A stretch of 64,000 bases of DNA from Dendrophyllia cribrosa (GCA_024195265.1 JAJLRJ010000006.1:12110639-12174638), one strand, 5' to 3'; counted from the stretch's first letter, positions 46,582 to 57,346 are shown. Notes: generated by a model from the sequence alone, not told the origin. Numbers and translations are program-made.

Positions 46582-47685
46582 CTAATCATTTGAATCTTTG
46601 ATAGCTGATTGTGTATTTTTCTTGTCCTTCGCCTTAAAATACTTAAACCTCTCAAAAAACAGCTCTTTGGCAAAGGAATATAGCTCGATGTCCAGTTGGT
46701 TAAGTTGCTGTATGCGAGTAAGGTTTTCAGTATCGAGGGTGATCGCGCCAGCTCGAGTTTCTTCGACATCCATTTGTACGAAGGGCCGACGGAACTTCAT
46801 TCCAAAAGTCTTTTCAAATAAATACTGACTCTCGGTCTGGTACTCCACGAGGGCAAAATAAGCCATGCTTTCGAGGTTCCTCATCGCGCTGTCAAGTAAA
46901 ATCGCTTCTCTTCGATTGCGCGACATCAATTTCGTATCGTAACAACCTACAAGTTTCAAATCGGCGAGCATTCGCGTTTGCCGATTTAAGGCAAGATTTG
47001 AAGAACAGTCTACAAACTCTGGAAGCGTTACATCGGTCCAATTCTCTCCTTTATAGCACGGTGGTAGCTCCTTTTTGTTAGGAACCCTTCCGTTGCACAT
47101 ATGTAACGAGTTTTTCCAAGTTGCACCGCGCTGGTAACAACGAAATTCGCTGACGAACCTCGATACGGGCTCGCGTAAAATCGTAATGTAAAGATATCTC
47201 CGCGTTCGTTTCTTTCCCTCGCGTCTACTGATATACCCTGGAACGCAGCCTTGTAATTCAGTCCAATCGGCATGTAATCCACACGGCCAGCCAATGGAAT
47301 AACGAGAAAACAACCAAATATTTTCCGAGTTCGGTCTTTTACAAGTACACTTCTTTCTCCTTGGAATACACTCGCATGGGTATTCGATGTTTAAGTTATT
47401 CACTAAATGTTTCCCGAATTTCGTTCCTCCGGTTTTCTGCATGTGTAGAAAGACGATTATGTCGTCTCCTTCGACATCGAAGGGGTACTCCTTTACAATA
47501 TTTGTAGGATGATCAAAATTAAACGTTTTAGAACTCAATTCTCCTGTGTTTGGTGCGAATGTTATTGAAACACCATGGTATGCCTTCTGGGAAGAGCCTG
47601 CGTACATCAAAATGATCGCAACAACAATAGCCGCCGCGGCGATGAAAATAAAACAAGTCTTCAACTTTCCAAGCAGGTTCTTCAT
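46582..47685 (-). CDS. HS6ST: Heparan sulfate 6-O-sulfotransferase
   Basis: Single exon, 367 residues. I start at 47685 (MKNLLGKLKTC) because it places a type II signal anchor at residues ~11-30; an open frame continues upstream to 47913 but reads like 5' UTR. The enzyme moves sulfate from PAPS to the 6-O position of glucosamine in heparan sulfate, in the Golgi lumen. Visible motifs: 5'-phosphosulfate loop HMQKTGGT (81-88), catalytic-type His in GLHADWTEL (H138), 3'-phosphate motif TILREPVSR (168-176), QRGATWK (185-191), and NRQTRMLADL (234-243). The Cys-rich CECIPRRKKCTC (104-115) matches vertebrate enzymes. It lacks the long loop insertion of HS6ST2 and of extended isoforms. An uninterrupted ORF suggests a working gene. 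A retrocopy origin is possible, since vertebrate genes have introns. Confidence 0.95.
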   Translation of the reverse strand: MKNLLGKLKTCFIFIAAAAIVVAIILMYAGSSQKAYHGVSITFAPNTGELSSKTFNFDHPTNIVKEYPFDVEGDDIIVFLHMQKTGGTKFGKHLVNNLNIEYPCECIPRRKKCTCKRPNSENIWLFSRYSIGWPCGLHADWTELQGCVPGYISRREGKKRTRRYLYITILREPVSRFVSEFRCYQRGATWKNSLHMCNGRVPNKKELPPCYKGENWTDVTLPEFVDCSSNLALNRQTRMLADLKLVGCYDTKLMSRNRREAILLDSAMRNLESMAYFALVEYQTESQYLFEKTFGMKFRRPFVQMDVEETRAGAITLDTENLTRIQQLNQLDIELYSFAKELFFERFKYFKAKDKKNTQSAIKDSND

Positions 47686-47989
47686 TGTCGTTTCTCCTAG
47701 AGTTTGTAGGAAAAACACTCCGCAAAAGCGACGATCGCGAGCGAATGATAAACACTGCTTCACCGCGAGAGATAAAGTGAAATTGACACCATACTGCATT
47801 GTGTCGGTTTCCAGCCTCCGCGCAAAACGCACCGCACCGGGGGTGGGTGTGAAACAATGCCGCCAATTATTCAGCGACTTTCGGTGCTGTAAGCAGAGGT
47901 GTACGTGTAACACCTTTCTGCCAGCTCTTCAACAATGTCCCCAACTTCTTTCACTACTTGAGCGTCTCGTTGTCGTATACATGTAGAAT

Positions 47990-48320
47990 TGGCGCGCGCA
48001 AATCAACGTCATTTAAATTTTTTAGATAACCGTTTTGAGTTCCGATTTAAAAAAAACCCCGTCCACACTACGCCGGATAAATTCGAAAACGCAAAACTAT
48101 TCTTACGGTTAGGCCGACCGTTCACACCAATCCGGATAAATTGTTTCCGAAAACGACAGAAAACGGAACTTTTCGAAAACGCTCTTCAAAGTGGATAAAT
48201 TTGAAAACGCCGGCTTTGCGGTTTGTGGACGGAGAACATTTTGAAAACGGAACTTTTCGAAAACGCTCTCCAGTCTGTGTCCAGTGTGGATAAATTTGAA
48301 AACGCCAGCGGGTAGAAATT
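47990..48320. repeat. Repeat with GGATAAATTYGAAAACG units upstream of HS6ST
   Basis: Five related words (GGATAAATTYGAAAACGCC and ACGGAACTTTTCGAAAACGC) alternate over ~300 bases. The latter occurs twice exactly (about 48161 and 48246). Likely a MITE in the HS6ST 5' flank. Confidence 0.65.
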
Positions 48321-48699
48321 CAGCTGCGTGCGCGCGCGACGTGCACTTCTCATGTATTTTACGCACGCGTCAGCTGATTATCCTATAAAAAAAAGTAGCA
48401 CGCGCAGCTCAACGGAAATCAAAATAACAACACTGATGCATGGCTGTGTAGTGAAAATAAGCGATATAAGCATAAGCGCAAGTATAAGCATAAGGTCAAC
48501 GTTTGTTTTCACTTGACGCAAATTCTTATACTTCTGCCTGTTTTCAGTTATGGATGCAGGGGTATTTTACTGTATTATATAGCTAGCCTACTGAAAGCAG
48601 GTGTTAAAGGGGGACGAACAACGCTGAGTTTTATGGAAAACCACGGACTGGGGCGAGTCAAAAGGCGCGACCAAGGGTGTGGGAGTTAGGGACGTAATA

Positions 48700-48990
48700 T
48701 TATTTTTTTGAAGGGGGGGGGGGGGGGGGGGGGGGAGGGTGGAAAATTTTCACATGCAAAATTTTTTTTATATACGGCACCTGCTGCAAACAATTGTTTT
48801 GTCTCCGCCCAACTGCCATACTTTCAGCAAACAATTCTTTTTTTGCTTGCATACAATTTATTTCAGTGTTTATAGCCTATGCAAACAATTTATTTCAAAA
48901 TTTTCCAACCCCCCTCCCCCCCCACCCCGTCAAAAAAAGGCCCCCCTCGGCCCCACCCTTTATACTTCTCCCAGCCACTGACGTCTTGCA
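48700..48990. repeat. G-tract element with spaced GCAAACAATTT words
   Basis: A ~24-base G tract (about 48712-48735) is followed by spaced GCAAAMAATTTWTTT words (about 48757, 48787, 48829, 48851, 48890) and a CCCCTCCCCCCC end. Same architecture as the AGGGACGGACC elements, but with different words. Confidence 0.6.
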
Positions 48991-49099
48991 AAATCAAAAT
49001 GATGACGATCAAACACTAAATTCAGCAGTCGCCCACCAATATAAAAGCTTGCATTGCGGGCTATATTATGGAGCTTTAACATCCTAGTCAAAATTACTC

Positions 49100-50715
49100 T
49101 TTGTTGAGCTACATACTTCTTCTTTCCTTTTCTTTTTAAAATAATACATTTTATATTTCATGCTGTCCTCATAATTTGTATGATGTACCCTATATTGTTA
49201 GGAAGCCTATAGTTCATAAGTACCCAGCTTCTATATAGGCTTCCTTGTCAATACCACCTTCAAACATTTTGTAGTCTAGTCTTTAAGTTATTATAAATTT
49301 CTAGTATATTGTATTATTATTATATATATTTTTTTGTGGTTAATGGCAAATAAAAACAAATGAATGAAACCATGACAGCAACGGCAGCGAAAGCGGCACA
49401 AAGCAATATGTTCAATGAGTGATAACAATGCCTCTGCACATGCGTGTTACATTTCATTTCTTTGCCGTTCCCAGCACAAATGTCAAATCAACAAATTATA
49501 GGTTTTGTGGAGAACGTGAACACACCACAGTTAATTTTCCTTGCTCTATTTGACAGCTCCTGCCTGGAATGAGTAGCATTCTCGTCCCCAAAGCCCTAGG
49601 CTTGATTTACGCTGCTCTCTCGCGTCCGGTAGTCGAGCCTACCAGAGCCCTTGTTTTGCTTCGGTCAGCGGTTCAAACAAAACCACGTATAACTGAGGAT
49701 GGCCAAAGTTTGAGATTCATATATTTTAAAATATATGGCACAGACAGTCACACTTTCAAGAAGTCAGGAAATTTTTAGACGTCTGTGCATTCTTGTCTGA
49801 AGGCAAACATCTGTAAAAATTCCCAACTTTGAGAAACTACATTTTTCCCTTGAATTTTAGTGCCCCTTTTTGTAGTAAAACATTCATAGGGGGGGTTAGA
49901 GAAAGTCTTTTTACATTTCAGTGACATTAATTATCGGCAATTTTCAAATATAAATGAAAGGAAAAGGTAGAGTATCCGTAAAGAAAATGGCCAGAGTTGA
50001 AGCCCATTATGTGTTCTACTCACAGCCTGCCTAGCAGTCTTTTCTTTTCCAAGAGTGCAAGAGGCTCTTCACCTGCCTTTGCATGCACTATCAAAAAGGA
50101 AAAAACTGCTATGCTGGCAAGCATACACTTTTCTAAAAGGAAAACAGAAACGGTCATGGTGGTGCAACTAAAGAAACACCACCCACCAGCAAAACGTCAA
50201 TTATTACAAGCACTTTTCTAATAATCACTTAATAGGGATAGATGTAGTCTACTTATAATTCTCAAGACAAAAATTAAACACTTTCCATGAGTTGTATGCT
50301 TGGCTGGTTCAGCCAGATTTCACTGCCTGTTACATAACTCTCTTTTAGACAGACACCTTTCAAAGGTGGGCAGATACAGCAATTACTGAAGGTAAGTGGC
50401 TTAGAGAGAGTTTGCAGTGCATAAACACAACATAAAACACAATTTTGAAAGAGAAGAAACCCCAGGTAATAAAAATATCACAAGACAATCTTATTTCTGA
50501 TAAATCAATTTAATTTTGATACTTAAAGAGGATACAAAAACAAACAGATATCATACAAGGAAACACACAAAAAGAAATAAAAAATATTTTGCCATTTAAT
50601 CAGCAGATCCACATTTCTGATCCTCAATTCTGTCAAGGGTCCAGTCCTGAAAAAAGCAAAGTACCTCCCCCCCCCCCCCCCCCAACTCAACAAAATAACA
50701 CGTCTTCCTCTCCAA

Positions 50716-50759
<44 letters not shown>

Positions 50760-50890
50760 ACCCCACAACCAAATTCGTCTTTGCATTCACCAAGTATGCA
50801 ACCAAATTTCGTATGCAACCAAACAGTTTGGGGCATCCATCACAACAATGTCATTTAATTAATAGCAAGGAAAGGTTGTACTGTGAGTTA
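49100..50890. other. Repeat-rich spacer with possible exon-like fragments
   Basis: About 49140-49375 resembles a LINE 3' end (a TATAGGCTTCC inverted pair, then AATAAAAACAAATGAATGAA). An acceptor-like CTCACAG at 50018-50024 opens a plus frame to 50221 (SLPSSLFFSKSARGSSP...), and TTTTAG/GTAAGT bracket 50350-50392. No family was recognised and phases do not confirm a gene. The C tracts are at 50668-50683 and 50719-50759. Confidence 0.35.
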
Positions 50891-53387
50891 TTTAGATATC
50901 ATAACATGAAATGAGGATATCAGACGGCAGACCAGTATGGATACAAGATAATTTACAATTTCTGGTGAGCATGCAAACAAGGTCATAACACATTTTCAGA
51001 TTTTTATGTCGCATTCTAAACGTTTTCTCATTTTTGTACATGTTGTGCTGTTGTCGAGGCCTCGCATCATCATTGCTATACCTGCCTAATGGAAGTGGGA
51101 AAATATGGCAGAAATGGAGCAAGCAGTACACACAAAGAAACCATCTCAACTTTGAAGGGACGGCCAATAATTTTACCATGCTGCTGTTCTGTGAGACATT
51201 CCGTTGTGTCTTCAGACACCACGTGTATTACACTATTGTGCAATGCTGATAAAACAAACTTGGATATTACAAACATCTAAACCCAACAGGCATTTAGGAA
51301 ACTACTCATTTAGACTCTTCCAAAAACCCTGAAAAGACTTTCAATGGACCAAATTTTGAAACATATAACTGAGTGCTTTTTATACTGAATATAAGAAGCA
51401 CTAACAGTTTCACTGTCTCTTAGTGTTGCAGCACTAATGTATTGAGAATTTTTGTTACCTAACAAATTACAAGTTTCTACTTTTCAAATAATACCAGTCT
51501 GGTCAAAGTAAATCTATTGAGAACAGCTTCTAAGAAGGATAACTAAGCTGCAAAAATCCAGTGACAGGGCTAGTCATGCTTGGAAGAAAAACAAACCTTA
51601 TCCCACATGCCTGATGTGTCAGAATATATAAAATCCAACTCTGAATAGCATTTTATTCAATGCGACATGCTTTCAACAAGTCTCACAAGGGACTTGGATC
51701 CACTTTAAAAATTGAAGGTTAGATTTACATGAAACGATAATTTCATGTTATAGGAATTTTGTAAGAATGTCGCATGTAACAAAATTGAACCATCTATATC
51801 AACCCTTAGAGAGAACAACAGCAGACCATACTTAGCTGAGGTTCAGCAGCATGTGTTGCTATGGTAATGGATACTCCATGTGCCATCCACCACCACTCAG
51901 CTTGAAACAAAAAGCAACATGATTAGCAAAATAAATGCTATCACATCAAGGAACTTATAAGTCAGTGCTACATTGCCCAACATGCAACCTTTTTTCCAAA
52001 GAACATGCAATTTTTTTCATGCATGGTAACCCCCCCCCCCCCTCCCCCCTTAAAAAAAAGAACTTTGGTTAAAAACCTCCAAAATAATAAATCCCACTGA
52101 AAACAAAACTAATTGATAATTACTTTGTAACAGCATCATTATACCTTATATATAAGAACTGAAATGACAAATCCAATGAAATTGCAGATAGTTTTCTTTA
52201 TTAAATAACAATATTTAATTAAAATAATATGAAGATATGATAAAACAGCATGCAGGCAGCCACAACAGTATATTTTAAGCTGGACACTAATGACTATACT
52301 CTGACTAACACAGATGTTTCTTTTATAAGCATCAAACACTCTTTTACCTTGTAGAGCAGAGTCAGCTGTCCTGGACAACTGCGTCTTCATTTCTCATTTA
52401 TGTGGTGCAGTCCCACGGCAATGCCACTGGTATCAAAGTTTATGAACCAAGTGTCACCACACCACATCACCTAAAAATTCACAGGGTGGAAAACTGGCAG
52501 TTTTAGTCCACCTGTAATTGTTGTCACAGTAGCAACAGCACAAAAATATATGGAGTAGAACCATGCTGGCCCATTTCTTACCCACTATCCACTTCCCAGC
52601 CTGCATTCTGTGTGAATCCCATGTCGAAGATACATGCAAGTCTAAGGCTTTCAAAATCTACACTGAGCAGCAAACTTCTATTAAACCTAAAGAATGAATC
52701 GATCAACGAACACACACCAAAGACTGCATTTATGCCCCAGCCTTTTGAAACCCATGCCGAAGATCTTGGGCGTAACTCACATGGAATGCAGACTGGTCGT
52801 CTAACCTGATCCAGAAACATGTAAAATTTAATAAAAAAGGAAATATTATTCAAATTTGGTTTAGATTTCAATTATATGAGCATTTTACTGGTGTTCTATC
52901 CCAACAGGGTGCTCGGTTTACCTGCATGTCAAGGGAGCCGTGGATAAAAAAAAACGGAATGCCAGCTTGCTTCTACAAAGTCACAGAAAAAATTTCTAGT
53001 TTGATCTACAAGTTCAATGAAAAATTTCAAACAAAAACTTAGCATTTACATACGCCTACACATCCCAATGTTTACATTACTCCTACACAATCAATTTTCA
53101 TTCATGAATAAAATATTACATTGAAAAACCTGCCACCTCATCAATAAACAGGGCATAAAATTTCTTGACCATTTGAATGAGACGATTTTTGTATATAAAT
53201 CTATATAAACTAAACTGTACATCAATAATCAATAAAAAGAAAACGAAATAAAATTCTAGGTCGAAGACCCAATAATACCAATAAAATAACGTCTGTAACA
53301 AACTTTCAATATATCCTCACATTTCATGCGGATTTCATCGTAATTTAACAATACAAGTAGCAATTTCCATTTTATATATTTTCTGAA
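50891..53387. other. Downstream region of HEXIM, no confirmed gene
   Basis: Overlapping open frames at 50892-51280 on both strands and exon-like stretches at 52428-52471 and 52590-52815 (minus) are protein-like in places, but could not be joined in phase. Some of this may be HEXIM 3' UTR. A C tract with one T lies at 52030-52047. Confidence 0.35.
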
Positions 53388-54167
53388 CTATGAAAGGCGA
53401 CTTAGCGCTACTGTAGAACAAGTTAAACCTTTTAACCTCAAGTTTTCTTCCGCCAGTGACTTGTTTTCTCTCTGCAACGCATCCAGCTGATGAAGCAAAT
53501 TGTCCTCTTCCAACGATTTCACCGCGTGCGCGTGAATCAACATTTTTGTGGTTGATGATGAATTTTTCCCCGGAGAAGACGATTCCCCGCGTTCTTTGTG
53601 AATACAATCTTTCATCATTTCTTGACATCGCCTCTGAAGCAACTCTTCTTTCCCTTCTAGTTCTCTATACCTATTGACAAGTTCGATTTTCGATAGAGCT
53701 AGTAAGCGTTCCTCTTGTATACGGTTGTACGTGGCTTCGTAGTCTCTTTGAAAGAAATCCAAGTCGAAATCAAGCTCTTCGAAATCGCGAACAAGATTTT
53801 CCTCGGCCGAGTCGAAAGCCAAGTCTCTTTCTGATAAAGGTGTACCGCGAATCGATCCCGGAGAGCTCGTACAATGACTAGCTGGTGAAGTGGAAGGAGA
53901 AGGAATAACATAGAAAGGTTCCGTCACCTCTTTGTCCGCCATGATGAATTGCGTCGTGTTTTCGGGGGCCGCGGTCTTCGTCTTTCGCTGCTTGACAGGC
54001 ACATCGTTTTCGTTCGTTCTCTCGACGCCAAATAATGCACCGTACTTTCTTTTCTTCAATCGCCGAATTTTCTTTCTCTTCTGTGGCTTTGCGACAACGT
54101 CTTCAATCTCCATGTTTTTCTTGCTGACCTGCATCTCATAAATTTCTGTCGTAGCTTTTAGGCACAT
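53388..54167 (-). CDS. HEXIM: HEXIM-like P-TEFb inhibitor
   Basis: Single exon ending at 53388. Starts at 54167 (MCLKATTE, 259 aa) or 54113 (MEIEDVV, 241 aa) are both possible; I give the longer. Counting from 54113: a basic arginine-rich motif KPQKRKKIRRLKKRKY at about 9-24 (7SK RNA binding in HEXIM1), PENTTQF at 50-56 (counterpart of HEXIM1 PYNTTQF, the P-TEFb inhibitory segment), an acidic stretch, DFFQRDYEATYNRI (119-132; HEXIM1 has FLQRDFSETYERY), LSKIELVNRYRELE (140-153), and a C-terminal leucine-rich coiled coil (LLHQLDALQRENKSLAEEN) for dimerisation. HEXIM sequesters CDK9-cyclin T with 7SK snRNA and so restrains transcription elongation. Oddity: Tyr of the PYNT motif is Glu here. Human HEXIM genes are also intronless. 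Confidence 0.87.
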   Translation of the reverse strand: MCLKATTEIYEMQVSKKNMEIEDVVAKPQKRKKIRRLKKRKYGALFGVERTNENDVPVKQRKTKTAAPENTTQFIMADKEVTEPFYVIPSPSTSPASHCTSSPGSIRGTPLSERDLAFDSAEENLVRDFEELDFDLDFFQRDYEATYNRIQEERLLALSKIELVNRYRELEGKEELLQRRCQEMMKDCIHKERGESSSPGKNSSSTTKMLIHAHAVKSLEEDNLLHQLDALQRENKSLAEENLRLKGLTCSTVALSRLS

Positions 54168-54727
54168 GGAAGTTGCTTGTCGAACAAGTTTTACAAAAAT
54201 AGTAAGTAATCTTTTGACGAAAAAGATCAAAAGAAAACTAAAGGCTTCACTTATTTCTTAAAATCTGGAAAATTTCCGCTAAAAGGCTATAACACAACCG
54301 TTCAAGTTGAAAGACAACTTTCGTTTGATGAACGTCGGCGAAACGACTCCTTTGCCCTCCTTTGCCCTTCTCCTGTTTCCATAACAACGACCATGACATC
54401 ACAATAACTAATTGCTTTCTTACCATATTTGGTAAACTCGTGTTTCGCGCGTCAGCATTTTCGCGCCAAGTAAAGGCCACGATGGTTTCTGGGTAGTCAA
54501 CGTAACCTCGACGCAACTTTTCGCCCGAAAAACGTCTTTTCGTGATGTCACTTCTAAATAGGTAAAATGAGTAATACCATGCATACTTTTCTTACTTTTC
54601 TTCGCGTGTGTCCCTCGTAATTCCGCTCAAAAAATAAACCGGCTATTTATACGGACCGTAAGTGATAAAGATTGAAATTTTTTGCGCAGCGTAGGTACTA
54701 TAAAATGCCAAAATAAAATAAGATAAA
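54168..54727. other. HEXIM upstream region
   Basis: Presumed promoter and 5' UTR. An overlapping minus open frame (54516-54247) has no recognised domain. Confidence 0.4.
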
Positions 54728-54760
54728 TTGATAAATTTCGACGCTGTTCATATAATTGTT

Positions 54761-54797
54761 ATACCGACGTTTCGGCAATGCTGCCTTCTTCGGGTTA
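54761..54797 (-). ncRNA. Diverged hammerhead-like motif in a foldback
   Basis: Minus strand: UAACC + CGAAGA + stem II GGCA/UGCC + GAAA + palindromic ACGU + C + GGUAU. CUGAUGA has decayed to CCGAAGA. Flanking TTGATAAATTTCGACG (54728-54743) is inverted at 54812-54828, so the motif sits at the tip of a larger hairpin. Confidence 0.4.
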
Positions 54798-55290
54798 CAA
54801 AACTATGTTCGTCGAAATTTATCAATTTTTTTTATTATTACGGACAGTGTCTTGGTCCTGAATAAATACAAATTCATGAAACAAATGGCCCTAATGCACA
54901 GCAGTTCTCTTCACACGGCACCGCGTCTTCTTTCTACTGAGTTTTGAGCACTGATCATGTCAGATACGGTCTTGCTATTAAACCGCGGTGCTGTGTTGAA
55001 CACAACTGCTGTGCCTTAGGGCCATTTGTTTTGCATTTATGTTTACATGTAAAGGATGGGATGATTTTGTCCATTCTCGTCGGTTTTGTTTCTCGCCGCA
55101 GTGCTGTCATGATTAGTTCACGGAGATCGGATTGATTTTTGACCACTTGTCACACGTATTGTGCTGGCGTGACTGATAACCAATCCCCTATCTTAGGTAA
55201 AAATACGAAAAAAGCAAGTGACACACTCGAACACCTACCCCGCGACCTGGCCAGTACCTTACGCACAGCCATATCACCCGGGCAGTGACA

Positions 55291-55335
55291 GCCATGGACA
55301 GCTGTTTCGTCCTGGTTAGGACTCATCAGCATGGC
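55291..55335 (-). ncRNA. Hammerhead ribozyme, complete core
   Basis: Minus strand: stem I GCCAUG with CAUGGC (six pairs), CUGAUGA (55323-55329), stem II GUCC with GGAC around a UAACCA loop, GAAA, helix III ACAGCUGU (an 8-base palindrome), cleavage triplet GUC. All conserved core bases are present, including G10.1-C11.1 and A15.1-U16.1. As with the copy at 8.1 kb, the monomer helix III is only two pairs and the palindrome favours a double hammerhead. The sequence around it has no open RT frame. Confidence 0.8.
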
Positions 55336-55530
55336 ATAGCCAGGTAGGGTGTCACATAAGATCATCGACCCCGCCACTTTACTGCCAAGGCGGCAGTGCA
55401 AGCATCCCTTTAAGGGCCAGCTCCACACGACACATGTGGTAGCTGTTGGCTGGGGACAGCACGGCCGTCCTCCCACGGCATGCGTATGGAGAGGTGGATC
55501 AGCATTTTTGCAGATCGGTGTGTCAGTCTT

Positions 55531-55557
55531 AGGGACGGACCATTTAATTTTTTTGTA

Positions 55558-55619
<62 letters not shown>

Positions 55620-55623
55620 CGGT

Positions 55624-55673
<50 letters not shown>

Positions 55674-55847
55674 GGTTGGGCAACTGAAAAAATCGTGCAC
55701 AAATAAGCACATGAAAAAAAGTTCAAGCATTTTGGTAAAAAAAATTCTTGCAAATAGTGATGCCGAAAAAAAATTTCATACTCAGAAGAAATATTTAATT
55801 GCCCTTGGACCCCCTCCCCCCCACAAAAAATTAAATGGTCCGTCCCT
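55531..55847. mobile_element. AGGGACGGACC element with giant G tract
   Basis: The ends AGGGACGGACCATTTAATTT and AAATTAAATGGTCCGTCCCT are perfect inverted repeats (ignoring one length change in the T run). Inside are a 62-base G run (55558-55619), CGGT, and a 47-base G run (55624-55670). Then come spaced A-rich words (AAAAAATCGTGCA, AAAAAAAGTTCAAGCA, AAAAAAATTCTTGCA) and CCCCTCCCCCCC. Non-coding. Other members or relics: 5357-5510 and 8645-8757. Confidence 0.88.
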
Positions 55848-55924
55848 TAGCTCTCTTCCAGAATGACTAGCGACATATTTGAGATAGGTAAAAGCGTCAC
55901 TGAGTCTCATTGTGTTTCATCCAC

Positions 55925-55969
55925 GACGCGCTGATGACCCCAATAAGGGGCGAAACAGCTGACCGCGTC
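55925..55969 (+). ncRNA. Hammerhead ribozyme, decayed core
   Basis: Stem I GACGCG with CGCGUC, CUGAUGA (55931-55937), stem II CCC/GGG, GAAA, then ACAGCUGAC. Position 10.1 is C rather than G, giving a C-C closing mismatch, and the cleavage triplet is GAC rather than GUC, so 16.1 cannot pair with A15.1. Predicted inactive. The helix III differs from the intact copy at 55.3 kb by one base. Confidence 0.6.
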
Positions 55970-55975
55970 TGTTTT

Positions 55976-57346
55976 CTAATTTTAAGCTCTAATCATGTCA
56001 GTGTGACACCCCGAAAAGTCGTGTTGCGCGCAACTTTGCAAGAAAAATTGCAGCCGTGTGTAGGCTATCCCGATTGTGCTCGTAAAATGCTGAAAAGGGC
56101 TTTCGAGAATGCCAAAAAGTTGCTAAAAAATTGGCGAAAATCGAAAAAGTTGCTACCTAAATTGCAAAAGTTGCTACCTAAATTTCATGATAGTTTCATA
56201 CAAACGTTAATTAAAAGCTTTAGCTAATATCAGTTAAGAAACATAGCTTGCAGTAGCTCGCAATATGGGCGCATTTTATGGAAACTCTTAACGGAATAAA
56301 TTCTTAATTAATAATCAATACTCCGTATTTTTTTTTCGCGTCCGCCTACAGTTCAGAATGTAGTTGACCATCCTTTTTCGTTCATGACAAGTAAATAATG
56401 AAACAAAGGCGACCTTAATAAAAACCTGTGCCCAAAAGTAATTAAGTGATTGCTTTGGTTTGGCATTGCCACGCCTCGTGATTGGCTAAAAAATCTCGCG
56501 CCACTTTCTCAACCAATCAGAAGTAAAACCAAAACCAATCGTGACTTGCTCGCACACGTTTTCCCGCGCTTGGCGCCGGCTACATGTCTTTGCTTCAAGC
56601 TCTGATTGGTTCATTGGATTGTCTGCGTCTGTTGTGATTGGCCAGAGTAATAGGCCATTTGCACGATGGCGTCAGAATTCATTTCGTTTTTCCTTTCTTA
56701 TTTAAATTTTTTAATCCCAGTGCGGTTTAAATAACAATGGCCCTAATTTGCACAACAAAACAAAAACCTGAAGGATTCTGGTAGTTGTAGTCATATGACG
56801 TCATCGTGCAAATGGCCTATAACTTTGGTTTTGGTTTTACGATACTCTAGTGAAAATTGCTCTAATATTAGATAAGGATCGCAATAGGCGTGCGAAACGT
56901 ACCCTGAGAGCAGTGGATTCTTCTACGCAGAGCTACGCAGGGTATGCGAAACGTTATCAAGTGACAAGTTTTTTTGTTCAAAACGTTGATTAACATTAAT
57001 AAATTCGCATAAATTGAAGTTTTATATCAAATTGTTCACTTTTTTTTTGCTTGTCATGTGCTGTAAACTTATAATTTGCTCAAAAGTTGCTCAGAAAGGC
57101 AAAACTTGCTCGAGGTTGCTAGAACTGCAAAAAGATGCTCCAAATGCCAAAAGTTGCTAAAAAGTTGCCGAGCACAATCGGGACAGGCCTAACCGTGTGT
57201 TCGAGCCTTTGGACGGTCTTCGCAATTCAGTTAGCTATCAAAACATATACTGCAAAATTGCTAGGTGGCAAAAGCGCTAATGAGCCACACATTCTTCTAA
57301 AAATTCGACATTTAAAAGAAACATTGATCGTTTTCATCTATATAGT
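55976..57346. other. No recognisable gene
   Basis: Contains spaced AAAAGTTGCTA words (about 56116-56180 and again 57085-57165), suggesting a repeat interrupted by a ~0.9-kb insertion. About 56460-56830 has inverted CCAATCA/TGATTGG words and an inverted pair of AATAGGCCATTTGCACGATG and CATCGTGCAAATGGCCTATA (about 56649 and 56801), marking a further MITE. Confidence 0.5.

Noticed and set aside
47686..47913. N-terminal extension of HS6ST to the first Met of the open frame
   Set aside because: It would place ~76 non-conserved residues before the type II membrane anchor; the Met at 47685 fits the family.
50589..50858. Poly-proline and poly-glycine open frames in C/G tracts (also at 55480-55753 and 2558-2776)
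   Set aside because: They are translations of homopolymers inside repeats, with no start context or homologous protein.
52387..52815. Terminal exons of a minus-strand gene (GDTWFINFDTSGIAVGLHH...stop, and an upstream open stretch)
   Set aside because: Acceptor, donor and frames could not be combined in phase, and no family is recognised; left as an unconfirmed note in the spacer entry.
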